Below, piece after piece: positions 1 through 8,596 of a stretch of 46,800 nt of DNA (position 1 is its first letter; the number at the start of each line of letters is the position of its first letter). The translations under genes were made by a program, and so were the position numbers. Under the pieces are notes generated by a model. The model made no database searches and was not told the origin of the DNA. It was given only the letters and a program-made list of their open reading frames with translations. The DNA is from Alphaproteobacteria bacterium (GTDB lineage: Bacteria; Myxococcota_A; UBA796; GCA-2862545): assembly GCA_020632875.1 (NCBI GenBank), contig JACKET010000012.1:145001-191800 (forward strand). The letters run 5' to 3'.

Positions 1-715
<715 letters not shown>

Positions 716-836
716 TCGTCATGCGCTCGATGAGCGCGTTCGATACCGCGTCGATTCTATCCCTATACGCATACTTCCCTGGAGGAAGGAGCTGCTCGGC
801 CTCGTGCCTCGAGTCGCTCTGGAATCCAGCATCACC

Positions 837-957
837 TTGGTCGGTGATGATAGTCCGGAGGTCCCACCCGATCCCATTCCGAACTCGGTAGTTAAGCTCC
901 AGGGCGCCGATGGTACTGCACGGGTCACCGTGTGGGAGAGTAGGTCTCGCCGGCCAT
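837..957 (+). rRNA. rrf: 5S ribosomal RNA
   Basis: A complete 5S rRNA of about 121 nt. The conserved core gtcccacccgatcccattcc and the following gaactcggtagttaagc are at 861-895. The terminal helix closes perfectly: 838-847 (tggtcggtga) pairs with 947-956 (tcgccggcca), which fixes both ends. It follows the 23S gene in the usual order and is followed 11 bases later by a strong terminator that ends the rRNA operon. Confidence 0.96.
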
Positions 958-967
958 TCCTTCAAGA

Positions 968-1008
968 CCCCCGAGAGCGATCACGATCGCTCTCGGGGGT
1001 TCTTTTTT
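968..1008 (+). terminator. Rho-independent terminator of the rRNA operon
   Basis: A perfect 15-bp inverted repeat, cccccgagagcgatc (968-982) and its complement (985-999), is followed by the T-rich run ttctttttt (1000-1008). It is directly behind 5S rRNA. The very long perfect stem and full T-tract make this the clearest terminator in the window. Confidence 0.95.
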
Positions 1009-1134
1009 GCCTGGGCCAAAACGTCCCGTCAGACCGCCATTGTCGCCCATCCGGGTGCTACGACGGGTTGCGGGTGGACGGGGCCTCGGGTACTTAAGGC
1101 CAGTTCCGGGGGCTGTGGCCTTCTTGGAGGCGTC

Positions 1135-2229
1135 ATGAGTCGGATCGCGTTGTTGGGTGCCCTGGCCATGCTGGTGGGCTGCACCAGTGAGAACGAGCTC
1201 CTCGGCGAGCCGCCGCCGGCGCGGGCCGTGAACCCGCCCGAGCCCGAGAATCCCGAGCAGCTCGACCGGATCGTCCAGGTCCAGCAGCCGAAGGTCGACA
1301 TCCTGTTCGTCATCGACAACAGCTGCTCGATGCTCGAAGAGCAGACCGCCCTCGCCAACAACTTCAGCCCGTTCATGGAGTTCTTCACGGGCTCGGGGCT
1401 CGACTACCACATCGGTGTGGTGTCGACCGACATGGATGACCAGGCGAACCACATCGGCAAGCTCCAGCAGGCCGGTGGCGTCTCGTACATCGACAACAGC
1501 ATGCCCTTCCAGCAGGCGAACCAGATCTTCAGCCAGATGGCGATCATGGGCACCAGCGGGTCCTACGAAGAGAAGGGTCGCGCCGCCGCCTACACGATGG
1601 TCGAGCTCAAGCCCGAGATCCCGCGCAACGTCGGCTTCTACCGCGACGAGGCGGCCCTGCAGTTCGTCTTCATCTCCGACGAAGAAGACCAGTCCGGGTC
1701 GAACCCCATCACGCGGCCCGAGTTCCGCGAGTGGATGGCGACCAAGAAGGTGTCGCCGGATCTCGTCGTGTCCCACGCGATCATCGATCCGCCCGGCCAG
1801 CCCTGCCCTGCGGGCGATACCGACGGTGCCGAGTACGAGCGCTACTCCATCTGGACGGGTGGGGTCGTCTTCAACCTCTGCGAGCCCGATTGGGGTCCGT
1901 TCATGGATGAGCTCGGCCTGCAGACCTCCGGTCTGAAGCGCGAGTTCTTCCTGTCGAAGATCCCCGTCACCGACCCCTGGTCCATCGACGTGAAGGTCGT
2001 CATCTCGAACGAGACCGGCAACGACATCACGCTCGGCTTCCCGAGCTGCCTCGCGGGCGAAGAGATCGAAGACACCTCCTGCCGTGTGACCTACAACCCG
2101 GGTCGCAACAGCATCGTGTTCCTCGACTACGTGCCCGAGCCCTTCGCGCAGATCCTCGTGAAGTACAACATCCGCGAGAACTTCGCGGCGGGTGGCCAGG
2201 TCACCGACGACATCCCCGCGGGCGGCTGA
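1135..2229 (+). CDS. VWA-domain lipoprotein, paralogue 1
   Basis: A 364-residue exported lipoprotein with a von Willebrand factor A domain. The signal peptide ends in lipobox LVGC (Cys16), so the mature protein should be anchored to a membrane. A Pro-rich linker (about 25-42) precedes the VWA domain. Its metal-ion-dependent adhesion site is D61-x-S63-x-S65, in VIDNSCSM, so metal-dependent ligand binding is likely. The C-terminal part has paired cysteines and a small beta-rich region. The ATG at 1135 has ggagg at 1126-1130; the reading frame is open further upstream but without a better start. It is the first of three tandem paralogues and is closest to the third. The ligand and role are unknown. 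Confidence 0.88.
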   Translation: MSRIALLGALAMLVGCTSENELLGEPPPARAVNPPEPENPEQLDRIVQVQQPKVDILFVIDNSCSMLEEQTALANNFSPFMEFFTGSGLDYHIGVVSTDMDDQANHIGKLQQAGGVSYIDNSMPFQQANQIFSQMAIMGTSGSYEEKGRAAAYTMVELKPEIPRNVGFYRDEAALQFVFISDEEDQSGSNPITRPEFREWMATKKVSPDLVVSHAIIDPPGQPCPAGDTDGAEYERYSIWTGGVVFNLCEPDWGPFMDELGLQTSGLKREFFLSKIPVTDPWSIDVKVVISNETGNDITLGFPSCLAGEEIEDTSCRVTYNPGRNSIVFLDYVPEPFAQILVKYNIRENFAAGGQVTDDIPAGG

Positions 2230-2258
2230 AGCCCGTCGCGGGTCAGTGCGCCTGATAG

Positions 2259-2289
2259 GGCCGCGAATCCGAGGGGTTCGCGGCCTTTC
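2259..2289 (+). terminator. Possible terminator after the first VWA gene
   Basis: The perfect 9-bp stem ggccgcgaa (2259-2267) / ttcgcggcc (2277-2285) with a 9-base loop is followed by tttcgcgttt. The T-tail is interrupted, so termination may be partial. It lies 30 bases behind the first VWA gene and 50 before the second. Confidence 0.55.
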
Positions 2290-2337
2290 GCGTTTCGGGG
2301 CACGGATCCTGAGGCTACGATCGGCGCCGGAGTCCCC

Positions 2338-3324
2338 ATGCTGCTGTTCGCTCTCGCCGCCTGTGCCCCCGACCTGCGACACGATCCCGGTGACGTCGGC
2401 ATCGGTCCGCCTCCGCTGCCGCCGGGCTCGGAGCTCGTCACCGAGGATCACGCCGCGTCGCGCGTGTCCGAGGTCGACGTGCTGTTCGTGATCGACGACA
2501 CCGGGTCGATGCTCGAGGAGCAGGGCCGGCTCGTCGCCGCGTTCGACGCGCTACACAGCGTGCTGGCGGCCTCGCGCCTCGACTGGCACCTCGGTGTCGT
2601 GACGACCGACATGGTCGACCAGGCCGATCACATCGGGAAGCTCCAGCATGCCGACGGGGTGGGCTTCATCACGGCCGACGATCCGCCGGACGTCGCCGCT
2701 GCGCTGTTCGGCGGGATGGCGGCCGTCGGCACTCAGGGCTCCCTCGAGCCCTCCGGGCGTGCCGCGGCCTACACCCTGATCGAGCAGAAGCGCGACATCC
2801 CCCGCAATGCCGGGTTCTACCGCCCGTCCGCGGATCTCCACGTCGTGTTCGTGGCAGACGACGACGACGTGTCTCCCGACGACCCGGTGAGCGCCGACGA
2901 CTTCGTCGACTGGCTGGATTCCTTGAAGCCCGCTCCCGCCGAGGCCGTCGCGCACGCGATCACCCAGCCGACCGACAACCGCTGCGGCCCGGTGTGGGGC
3001 GAGCAGTACCAGGGGTATGCCGAGCGCACGGGTGGGCTCGTCCTGTCGAGCTGCGTGGCGGACTACACGCCCGAGCTCGAGGTCCTCGGAGAGACGATCG
3101 CGGCGGCGGCGCACACGGAGCTCTTCCTGTCCGCCGTCCCCGCGCGCCCGGAGATCGCCGTCGAGGTGCGTCTGGACGACGCGGTGGTGTTCGCCACGTC
3201 CGCGTGCGAACAGCCTGGCTGCGGGGCGGCGTACGACCCGGTGCGCAACAGCGTGCGACTCGGGGCTGCCGTCGATCCGCACGCGACCATCCGCCTGCAG
3301 TACGAGGCGCGCTCCGCCGAGTGA
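2338..3324 (+). CDS. VWA-domain lipoprotein, paralogue 2
   Basis: A 328-residue protein similar along its length to its two neighbours but shorter and more diverged. The N-terminus reads MLLFALAAC, giving a lipobox (LAAC) with the acceptor Cys already at residue 9. There is no in-frame start codon nearby upstream, and ggag sits at 2329-2332 at good spacing, so this very short signal peptide appears genuine. The VWA metal site is D53-x-T55-x-S57 (VIDDTGSM), with Thr in place of the first Ser. Shared landmarks with the paralogues include LGVVTTDM and SGRAAAYTLIE. Probably cell-envelope anchored; ligand unknown. Confidence 0.85.
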   Translation: MLLFALAACAPDLRHDPGDVGIGPPPLPPGSELVTEDHAASRVSEVDVLFVIDDTGSMLEEQGRLVAAFDALHSVLAASRLDWHLGVVTTDMVDQADHIGKLQHADGVGFITADDPPDVAAALFGGMAAVGTQGSLEPSGRAAAYTLIEQKRDIPRNAGFYRPSADLHVVFVADDDDVSPDDPVSADDFVDWLDSLKPAPAEAVAHAITQPTDNRCGPVWGEQYQGYAERTGGLVLSSCVADYTPELEVLGETIAAAAHTELFLSAVPARPEIAVEVRLDDAVVFATSACEQPGCGAAYDPVRNSVRLGAAVDPHATIRLQYEARSAE

Positions 3325-3437
3325 GCCGGCCGCAGTACCGCGGCCGGATACGGAACGCGCGGTGTTCGACGAATCGTGACGTTGGCAGGTCGCGCGTCGG
3401 CTACACTGATGAAGCGCGGACAGAAAAGAGGCCCTCC

Positions 3438-4508
3438 ATGCGAAACCTGGCACTCCTCGCGCTCGTCGCGGCGAGCGGCTGCAAGATCGAGCAGCAGATC
3501 GTGTCCAGCAAGGACAACATCGGCGTCGGTCAGCCCCCGCCCATCGAGAACCCCGTCCAGGTCGACCGCATCCTCCAGGTCACGCGGCCCAGTGTCGACG
3601 TGCTGTTCGTCATCGACAACAGCTGCTCGATGTCCGAAGAGCAGGCGGCCCTCGCCGAGAATTTCCCGGCCTTCTTCCAGTACTTCGCGACCTCGGGGCT
3701 CGACTACCACATCGGCGTCGTGTCGACCGACCTCGAAGACCCGCTGCACAGCGGCAAGCTCCAGCGCGCCTTCGGCTACAACTACATCGACGAGAACACG
3801 GCGAACGCCTCCACCGTCTTCGCGCAGATGGTGTCGCTCGGCACGGGCGGCTGGTACGAAGAGCGCGGTCGCGACGCGGTGTACACGGCCATCGAGCTCC
3901 GCGGCGACGAAGACCGCAACGCCGGCTTCTACCGCGGCGGCGCGGCGCTCGACGTGGTGTTCGTGTCCGACGAAGACGATCAGTCCGTGCTCATCTCGGC
4001 CCTCGAGTTCCGCGAGTGGTTCACGAGCCTCAAGTGGTCGCCCGACCAGGCCACCGCGCACTCCATCGTGGCGCCGAACCTCAGCGGCGAGTGCGCCGAG
4101 GCGGCCGAGGTGGGGTCGTACTACCTCGAGTACGCCGCCTACACGGGCGGCTCCGACTTCTCGATCTGCCAGTCCGACTGGGAGCCCATGCTCGACACGC
4201 TCGGCATCGAGGCCTCCGGTCTGCTCCGCGAGTACTTCCTCACGAAGATCCCGGTCCTCGACACCCTCGAGGTCCACGTCGTGGAAGAGAACGAGCAGGG
4301 CGCCGAGGTCACCATCGGGTTCGACGTGTGCGCCGCGGGCGACGAGGCGTTCGATCTCGACTGCGAAGTCGTCTACCAGCCCACGCGCAACAGCATCGTG
4401 TTCCTCGAGTTCGTGCCCGACCCGCTCACCGAGGTCATCGCCACGTACAACATCCTCGAGAACTACGCGGCCACGCCCGAGCCCGTCGAAGACGACCTGA
4501 CCGAGTAG
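3438..4508 (+). CDS. VWA-domain lipoprotein, paralogue 3
   Basis: A 356-residue lipoprotein with signal peptide ending in lipobox ASGC (Cys15) and a VWA domain with a canonical metal site D60-x-S62-x-S64 (VIDNSCSM). It is the closest relative of the first paralogue, sharing GLDYHIGVVSTD, a CPS/DxSDED-type stretch after the VWA core and the C-terminal block NSIVFLEFVPDP. The ATG at 3438 follows an agagg site at 3427-3431. The gene ends one base before the convergent rarA. Tandem duplication is the simplest origin of the three genes. Adhesion or sensing at the cell surface is possible but unproven. Confidence 0.88.
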   Translation: MRNLALLALVAASGCKIEQQIVSSKDNIGVGQPPPIENPVQVDRILQVTRPSVDVLFVIDNSCSMSEEQAALAENFPAFFQYFATSGLDYHIGVVSTDLEDPLHSGKLQRAFGYNYIDENTANASTVFAQMVSLGTGGWYEERGRDAVYTAIELRGDEDRNAGFYRGGAALDVVFVSDEDDQSVLISALEFREWFTSLKWSPDQATAHSIVAPNLSGECAEAAEVGSYYLEYAAYTGGSDFSICQSDWEPMLDTLGIEASGLLREYFLTKIPVLDTLEVHVVEENEQGAEVTIGFDVCAAGDEAFDLDCEVVYQPTRNSIVFLEFVPDPLTEVIATYNILENYAATPEPVEDDLTE

Positions 4509-4509
4509 C

Positions 4510-5772
4510 TCACTCCTCCTCGAGCCGGCGGGCCCACCAGTCCAGCCGCTCGGCGATGAGCTTCTCGGCGCCGAAGCGCGTCGGCTCGTAGAACCGGGCG
4601 CCCCGCAGGCGATCCGGGAGGTACGCCTGCTTCACGATGCCGTGCGGATGGTCGTGCGGGTAGAGGTACCCGACCCCGTAGCCCTCCGCGCGCATCTCGG
4701 CGGTCGCCGCGTTCCGCAGGTGCAGCGGCACCTCGAGCGCCCCGCTGCGCTGCACCTCCGCGAGGGCCGCGTCGATCGCCTTGTACGCGCGGTTCGACTT
4801 CGGGCACGTCGCCAGCCACGTCACGGCCTGGGCCAGGGGGATCCGGGCCTCCGGCATCCCCGTGAGCTCGACGGCCTGCGCGACATCCACCGCTACACCG
4901 AGGGCCCGCGGATCCGCGTTCCCCACGTCCTCCGCCGCGAAGATCACGAGGCGCCGCGCGATGGCCCGCGGAGGCTCGCCCCCGGCCAGCAGGCGCGCCA
5001 GCCAGTAGATCGCCGCCTGCGCGTCGCTCCCGCGCAGGCTCTTGATGAGCGCGGACATCACGTTGTAGTGGTCTTCGCCCCCGCGGTCGTGGCGAACGTC
5101 GGAGCGCTGGAGCAGCTTCACGACGCGCTCGGGATCCAGCCGCTTCCCCCGCGCCGCCCGCGCCACGCGCTCGAGATCGCCGAGCGCCCGCCGCGCGTCC
5201 CCGCCCGCCGCGTCGGCCAGCAGGTCGAGCGCCGCCTCGTCGATGTCGACCTCGACCTCGGTGTCGACGGCGCGCTGGAGGAGGATGCGGACCTCGGCCG
5301 TCGTCAGCGGCTCCATCCGGACCATCTGCACCCGCGATCGGAGCGCGGCGTTCAGCTCGAACGAGGGGTTCTCGGTCGTCGCGCCGATGAGCACGACCGT
5401 CCCGGACTCGACGTGTGGGAGCAGCGCATCCTGCTGCGCCTTGTTCCAGCGATGGATCTCGTCGACGAACAGCACCGTCTGGATGCCGTGGAGCTGGTCG
5501 CGCTCCGCCTGGTCGACCACGTCGCGCAGGCGCTTCACGCCGTCGAGCACGGCGGAGATCTGCACGAACCGCGCTTCGGTCGCGTCGGCGAGGGCCCGGG
5601 CGAGCGTCGTCTTGCCGCAGCCCGGCGGACCCCAGAGCACCATCGACAGCAGCTCGCCGCGATCGAGCGCCGCGCGCAGCAGCCCGTCGGGGCCGAGCCA
5701 CCGTTCCTGCCCGACGATCTGCTTCCAGTCCGCCGGACGCATGCGGTCCGCCAGCGGTCGCGCGTCCGCCAC
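4510..5772 (-). CDS. rarA: Replication-associated recombination protein A (AAA+ ATPase)
   Basis: RarA/MgsA is a clamp-loader-like AAA+ ATPase that acts at stalled replication forks. The 420-residue product has the family's N-terminus (PLADRMRP), Walker A GPPGCGKT (about 48-55), Walker B LFVDEIHRW and the sensor segment GATTENPSFELN, followed by the C-terminal tetramerisation region with HLRNA and GYLYPHDHP motifs. Length matches the family. Two in-frame GTG codons are possible: the one at 5778 directly abuts a GGGAG sequence, whereas the one at 5772 sits five bases after GGGAGG, so 5772 is preferred. It is convergent with the VWA genes and divergent from lpxH. Confidence 0.95.
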   Translation of the reverse strand: MADARPLADRMRPADWKQIVGQERWLGPDGLLRAALDRGELLSMVLWGPPGCGKTTLARALADATEARFVQISAVLDGVKRLRDVVDQAERDQLHGIQTVLFVDEIHRWNKAQQDALLPHVESGTVVLIGATTENPSFELNAALRSRVQMVRMEPLTTAEVRILLQRAVDTEVEVDIDEAALDLLADAAGGDARRALGDLERVARAARGKRLDPERVVKLLQRSDVRHDRGGEDHYNVMSALIKSLRGSDAQAAIYWLARLLAGGEPPRAIARRLVIFAAEDVGNADPRALGVAVDVAQAVELTGMPEARIPLAQAVTWLATCPKSNRAYKAIDAALAEVQRSGALEVPLHLRNAATAEMRAEGYGVGYLYPHDHPHGIVKQAYLPDRLRGARFYEPTRFGAEKLIAERLDWWARRLEEE

Positions 5773-5812
5773 GAGCACCTCCCGTGGCGCTCAGTACGTT
5801 ACGGAGCCGCGC

Positions 5813-6562
5813 ATGTCGATCCTGCTCCTCTCGGACGCACACCTCCACGGGCTCGAAGACCCGAACCAGCGCGCCCTGCTCTGCTTCCTGGAGGCCGTGC
5901 CCTTCGACGAGCTCGTGCTCGTCGGCGACATCTTCGACGTGTGGTGGGCAGGCGATGGGGCCGTGCCGCTCGACGCGGTGCCCGTGGTCTCGGCGCTGCA
6001 CCGCCTGGTCGAAGCCGGGCGGCGGGTCACGTGGATCGCGGGCAACCACGACTGGGCGCCGCGGGTCGAGGGGCTCGGGATCGCGGTCGCCGACGCGTGG
6101 CGCAGCCAGGTCGGCACCCGTCGGCTGCTCGCCGTGCACGGCGACGAAGGCGCCGACCCGCGCCTGCGGAACCGCCTGTTCCAGCGGGCGATCCGCTCGC
6201 GCGCGGCAGGGCATGCCGGCCGCGCGCTGGGGGCCGAGCGGGTGCGGAGGATCGGGCGCGCCATCACCACGCAGAGCCGGCGGTCCCATGGCGCTCGGCA
6301 CTTCGAGGTGCTGCAGCGCCAGAACGAGCTCGCCGACCGACTGCTCGGCACCGAGGCCGACGTGCTGTTCGTCGGCCACAGCCACGCGCCGGGGATGCTG
6401 CCGCGTCGCGCCGGTACCCTCGTGAACCTCGGCGACTGGCTGCACCACAAGACGTACGCGCGCGTCGCGCCCGACGCCGTGCGGCTGTTCCGGTGGACGG
6501 GCGAGGAGACCGCCATGCCCGAGGGCCCGCCGCAGCGGTGGCCCTGGGCCGACCGCTACTGA
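5813..6562 (+). CDS. lpxH: UDP-2,3-diacylglucosamine diphosphatase-like metallophosphatase
   Basis: A 249-residue calcineurin-like phosphoesterase, best read as LpxH, which hydrolyses UDP-2,3-diacylglucosamine to lipid X in lipid A synthesis. The five metal-binding blocks are all present in order: SDAH (D8, H10), GDIFD (D39), GNHD (78-80), HGD near 109, and GHSH in the C-terminal third. The GDxFD/xxWW block is typical of LpxH. It would act at the cytoplasmic face of the inner membrane, which implies a Gram-negative cell. It overlaps the convergent mreB gene by seven bases. Another diverged metallophosphatase specificity cannot be excluded. Confidence 0.85.
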   Translation: MSILLLSDAHLHGLEDPNQRALLCFLEAVPFDELVLVGDIFDVWWAGDGAVPLDAVPVVSALHRLVEAGRRVTWIAGNHDWAPRVEGLGIAVADAWRSQVGTRRLLAVHGDEGADPRLRNRLFQRAIRSRAAGHAGRALGAERVRRIGRAITTQSRRSHGARHFEVLQRQNELADRLLGTEADVLFVGHSHAPGMLPRRAGTLVNLGDWLHHKTYARVAPDAVRLFRWTGEETAMPEGPPQRWPWADRY

Positions 6563-7575
6563 GCCTGGGCGACCCGCTCGAACAGCGCGGCATCCTCGAG
6601 CAGCACGGCCCCGCCGAGCGCCACGCATCGCTCGGGTTGGTCGGGCTGGAGCACGGGGAGCCCGGTCGCGTCGGACAGCACGCGATCGAGGTACGGCAGG
6701 GCACCGCCGCCGCCCGCGAGCACCAGGCCGCGGTCGTGGATGTCGGCGGCGATCTCGGGAGGCGCTTCGCGGAGCGCGTCGATCACGGTCTTCCGGATGC
6801 GGTCGACGTGGTCGTGGAGCGCTTCGGCCATGTCGAAGCTCGTGAGATCGACCTCACGCGGCGCGCCCGTGGGGAGATCCCGGCCGCGCACGCGCATCGT
6901 GCGCTCGGGCTCGACCCGCGCCGCAGCGCCGATGCGGAGCTTCATCGCCTCGGCCGTCGCATCGCCCACGAGCAGCGCGTGGTTCTGGCGCACCCAGCGC
7001 ACGAGCGCCTCGTCGAAGGCGCTGCCCGCGACCTGGATGCTGCGCCGGACGACCAGCCCGCCCAGGCTGACGATCGCGATGTCGGTGCGCCCCCCGCCGA
7101 TGTCGACGATCAGGCTGCCGGAGGGCTCCATCACCGGGATGTCGGCGCCGATGGCGGCGGCCATGCCCGTGGCGGCGAGCAGGACCTCGCGGGCGCCGGC
7201 GGCACGCACGCACTCCTGCACGGCGCGGCGCTCGACCTCGGTGGTGCCGGTGGGCACGCACACGAGCACCCGCGGCTTGCGCAGGCTGCGCGTACCCACG
7301 GCCCTGAACAGGTGCCGCAGCAGGAGCTCTGTCGCGTCGAAGTCCGCGATCACCCCGCCGCGCACGGGCCGGATGACCTTGATCTCGTCGGGCGTGCGGC
7401 CGAGCATGCGCCGCGCGGGCTTGCCGACCGCGACGACCTCGGAGCCCTTCACACCCGGGCGCGTCGCGACGGCCGTGGGCGCCTCGTGCACGACACCGCC
7501 CCCGCGAGCCACGATGCGGGTGTTCGAGGTGCCGAGGTCGACCGCGAGATCCGCGGTGGTGCCGCGCCGAGCCAT
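6556..7575 (-). CDS. mreB: MreB/Mbl-like rod-shape actin homologue
   Basis: A 339-residue bacterial actin of the MreB family, which organises cell-wall elongation at the inner membrane. The nucleotide-binding signatures are visible: phosphate-1 DLGTSNTRI at the N-terminus, phosphate-2 VDIGGGRTDIAIVSLGG near the middle, and the adenosine motif LAGGGGALPYLD near the C-terminus. Length is normal. The gene is last in a minus-strand run (8481-8086, 8062-7580, 7575-6556); only four bases separate it from the preceding stop and no clear Shine-Dalgarno site is seen, so it is probably translated by coupling. The usual mreC/mreD partners are not adjacent, so this may be an additional paralogue. Confidence 0.92.
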   Translation of the reverse strand: MARRGTTADLAVDLGTSNTRIVARGGGVVHEAPTAVATRPGVKGSEVVAVGKPARRMLGRTPDEIKVIRPVRGGVIADFDATELLLRHLFRAVGTRSLRKPRVLVCVPTGTTEVERRAVQECVRAAGAREVLLAATGMAAAIGADIPVMEPSGSLIVDIGGGRTDIAIVSLGGLVVRRSIQVAGSAFDEALVRWVRQNHALLVGDATAEAMKLRIGAAARVEPERTMRVRGRDLPTGAPREVDLTSFDMAEALHDHVDRIRKTVIDALREAPPEIAADIHDRGLVLAGGGGALPYLDRVLSDATGLPVLQPDQPERCVALGGAVLLEDAALFERVAQAQ

Positions 7576-7579
7576 CGGG

Positions 7580-8062
7580 CTAGTTGCCGAACCCGCGCGT
7601 GTTGTCGACGATCGTGAGATCCTTCTTCATGAGCTCGGCGTACTTGTTGGCCTCGCCCTGGATGGGGCTCTCGGAGATCTGGATCTGCTTGCGGTCGCCG
7701 CCGGAGGTCACCGCGACGATCTCGTAGCCGCCGCTCGAGTGCATCACGTACTCGATCTTCGACACGTCGGAGAATTGCACGCGGTCGGTGGTGGTGCCCG
7801 TGACGTAGGTGCGCGTCCACACGATCGACTGGCTGTCTTGATCGACGAGCGTGTGCTGGTCTTGCGGCTGCATCACGATCCACAGCAGCGTGATCAGCGC
7901 GACCGCCACCATGCCGGCCAGCGACACGAGCAGCGCGATCGGACCGGCCCAGCTGGCCGTGGTCGCAGGCGTGTCGAAGTCGTGGAAGCACTCTTTGCAG
8001 CGCTTCGCGGAAGCCGGAACCTCTGCCCCACAGCTCGGGCAGTCCTTCATCGCAACAGCCAT
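7580..8062 (-). CDS. Zinc-ribbon membrane protein
   Basis: A 160-residue protein with an N-terminal zinc ribbon (C8-x2-C11 and C22-x2-C25), one transmembrane segment at about 39-65 and a C-terminal domain of about 90 residues. The C-terminal domain resembles small beta-rich membrane-associated domains of unknown function. The ATG at 8062 follows a GGAGAG ribosome site; an internal Met at 8050 is possible but lacks such a site. It lies between an uncharacterised gene and mreB in one minus-strand run, so a role in envelope organisation is conceivable. No specific function is recognised. Confidence 0.8.
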   Translation of the reverse strand: MAVAMKDCPSCGAEVPASAKRCKECFHDFDTPATTASWAGPIALLVSLAGMVAVALITLLWIVMQPQDQHTLVDQDSQSIVWTRTYVTGTTTDRVQFSDVSKIEYVMHSSGGYEIVAVTSGGDRKQIQISESPIQGEANKYAELMKKDLTIVDNTRGFGN

Positions 8063-8085
8063 TCGGTCTCTCCGGAGCCGGCCTT

Positions 8086-8481
8086 CTAGCGCGATCGGGC
8101 CGCGCGGGCGACCGCGGTGAGCAGCATCGGCAGCATCAGCGGAATGGGGTGGTCGATCCGACGCTTCTCGAATGTCTTGTACACGCGCTGGCCCTGCTTG
8201 AGGATGGCCGACACCGTGACGGTGCCCGCCAGGCCCTGCAATCGGCCGATCGCCGCGAGGTCTTCGGCGGCGAGCTGGGCGAGGTCGTCTTCGTCGTACT
8301 TCGAGAAGGGCAGGCCCTCGCGGACCGCGTGCTCGACGAGCGCGCCGATGCACTGATCGAGCAGGCCGCGGCGGTCGACGTCGTCGGGAGCGACGATGTC
8401 GAGCTCTGCGGCGAGGTCGACGATGCTCTCGACGGGCAGGCCCTTCAGGGGCTCGAACTCCTCGTCGGTCAACCACGTCAT
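8086..8481 (-). CDS. Conserved hypothetical protein upstream of mreB
   Basis: A 131-residue predominantly helical protein, acidic in its N-terminal two thirds (LTDEEFEPLKGLPVESIVDL) and basic at the end (RAARSR). No domain is recognised. A short hydrophobic stretch near the C-terminus (about 110-125, LMLPMLLTAVA) could associate with a membrane. The ATG at 8481 is preceded by GGGAGGTGA, a strong ribosome site. It is first in the run leading to the zinc-ribbon protein and mreB, with 23 bases to the next gene. Confidence 0.75.
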   Translation of the reverse strand: MTWLTDEEFEPLKGLPVESIVDLAAELDIVAPDDVDRRGLLDQCIGALVEHAVREGLPFSKYDEDDLAQLAAEDLAAIGRLQGLAGTVTVSAILKQGQRVYKTFEKRRIDHPIPLMLPMLLTAVARAARSR

Positions 8482-8596
8482 TCCGCTCACCTCCCATGCC
8501 TGCTGACACCGTACGTCACCGATTGGTGCGTGGGCGGACGTGAACAAGTTGTCGAGGATAGGGAGGACACGAGCGTCCGATCCCGAAGGAGTCCCG

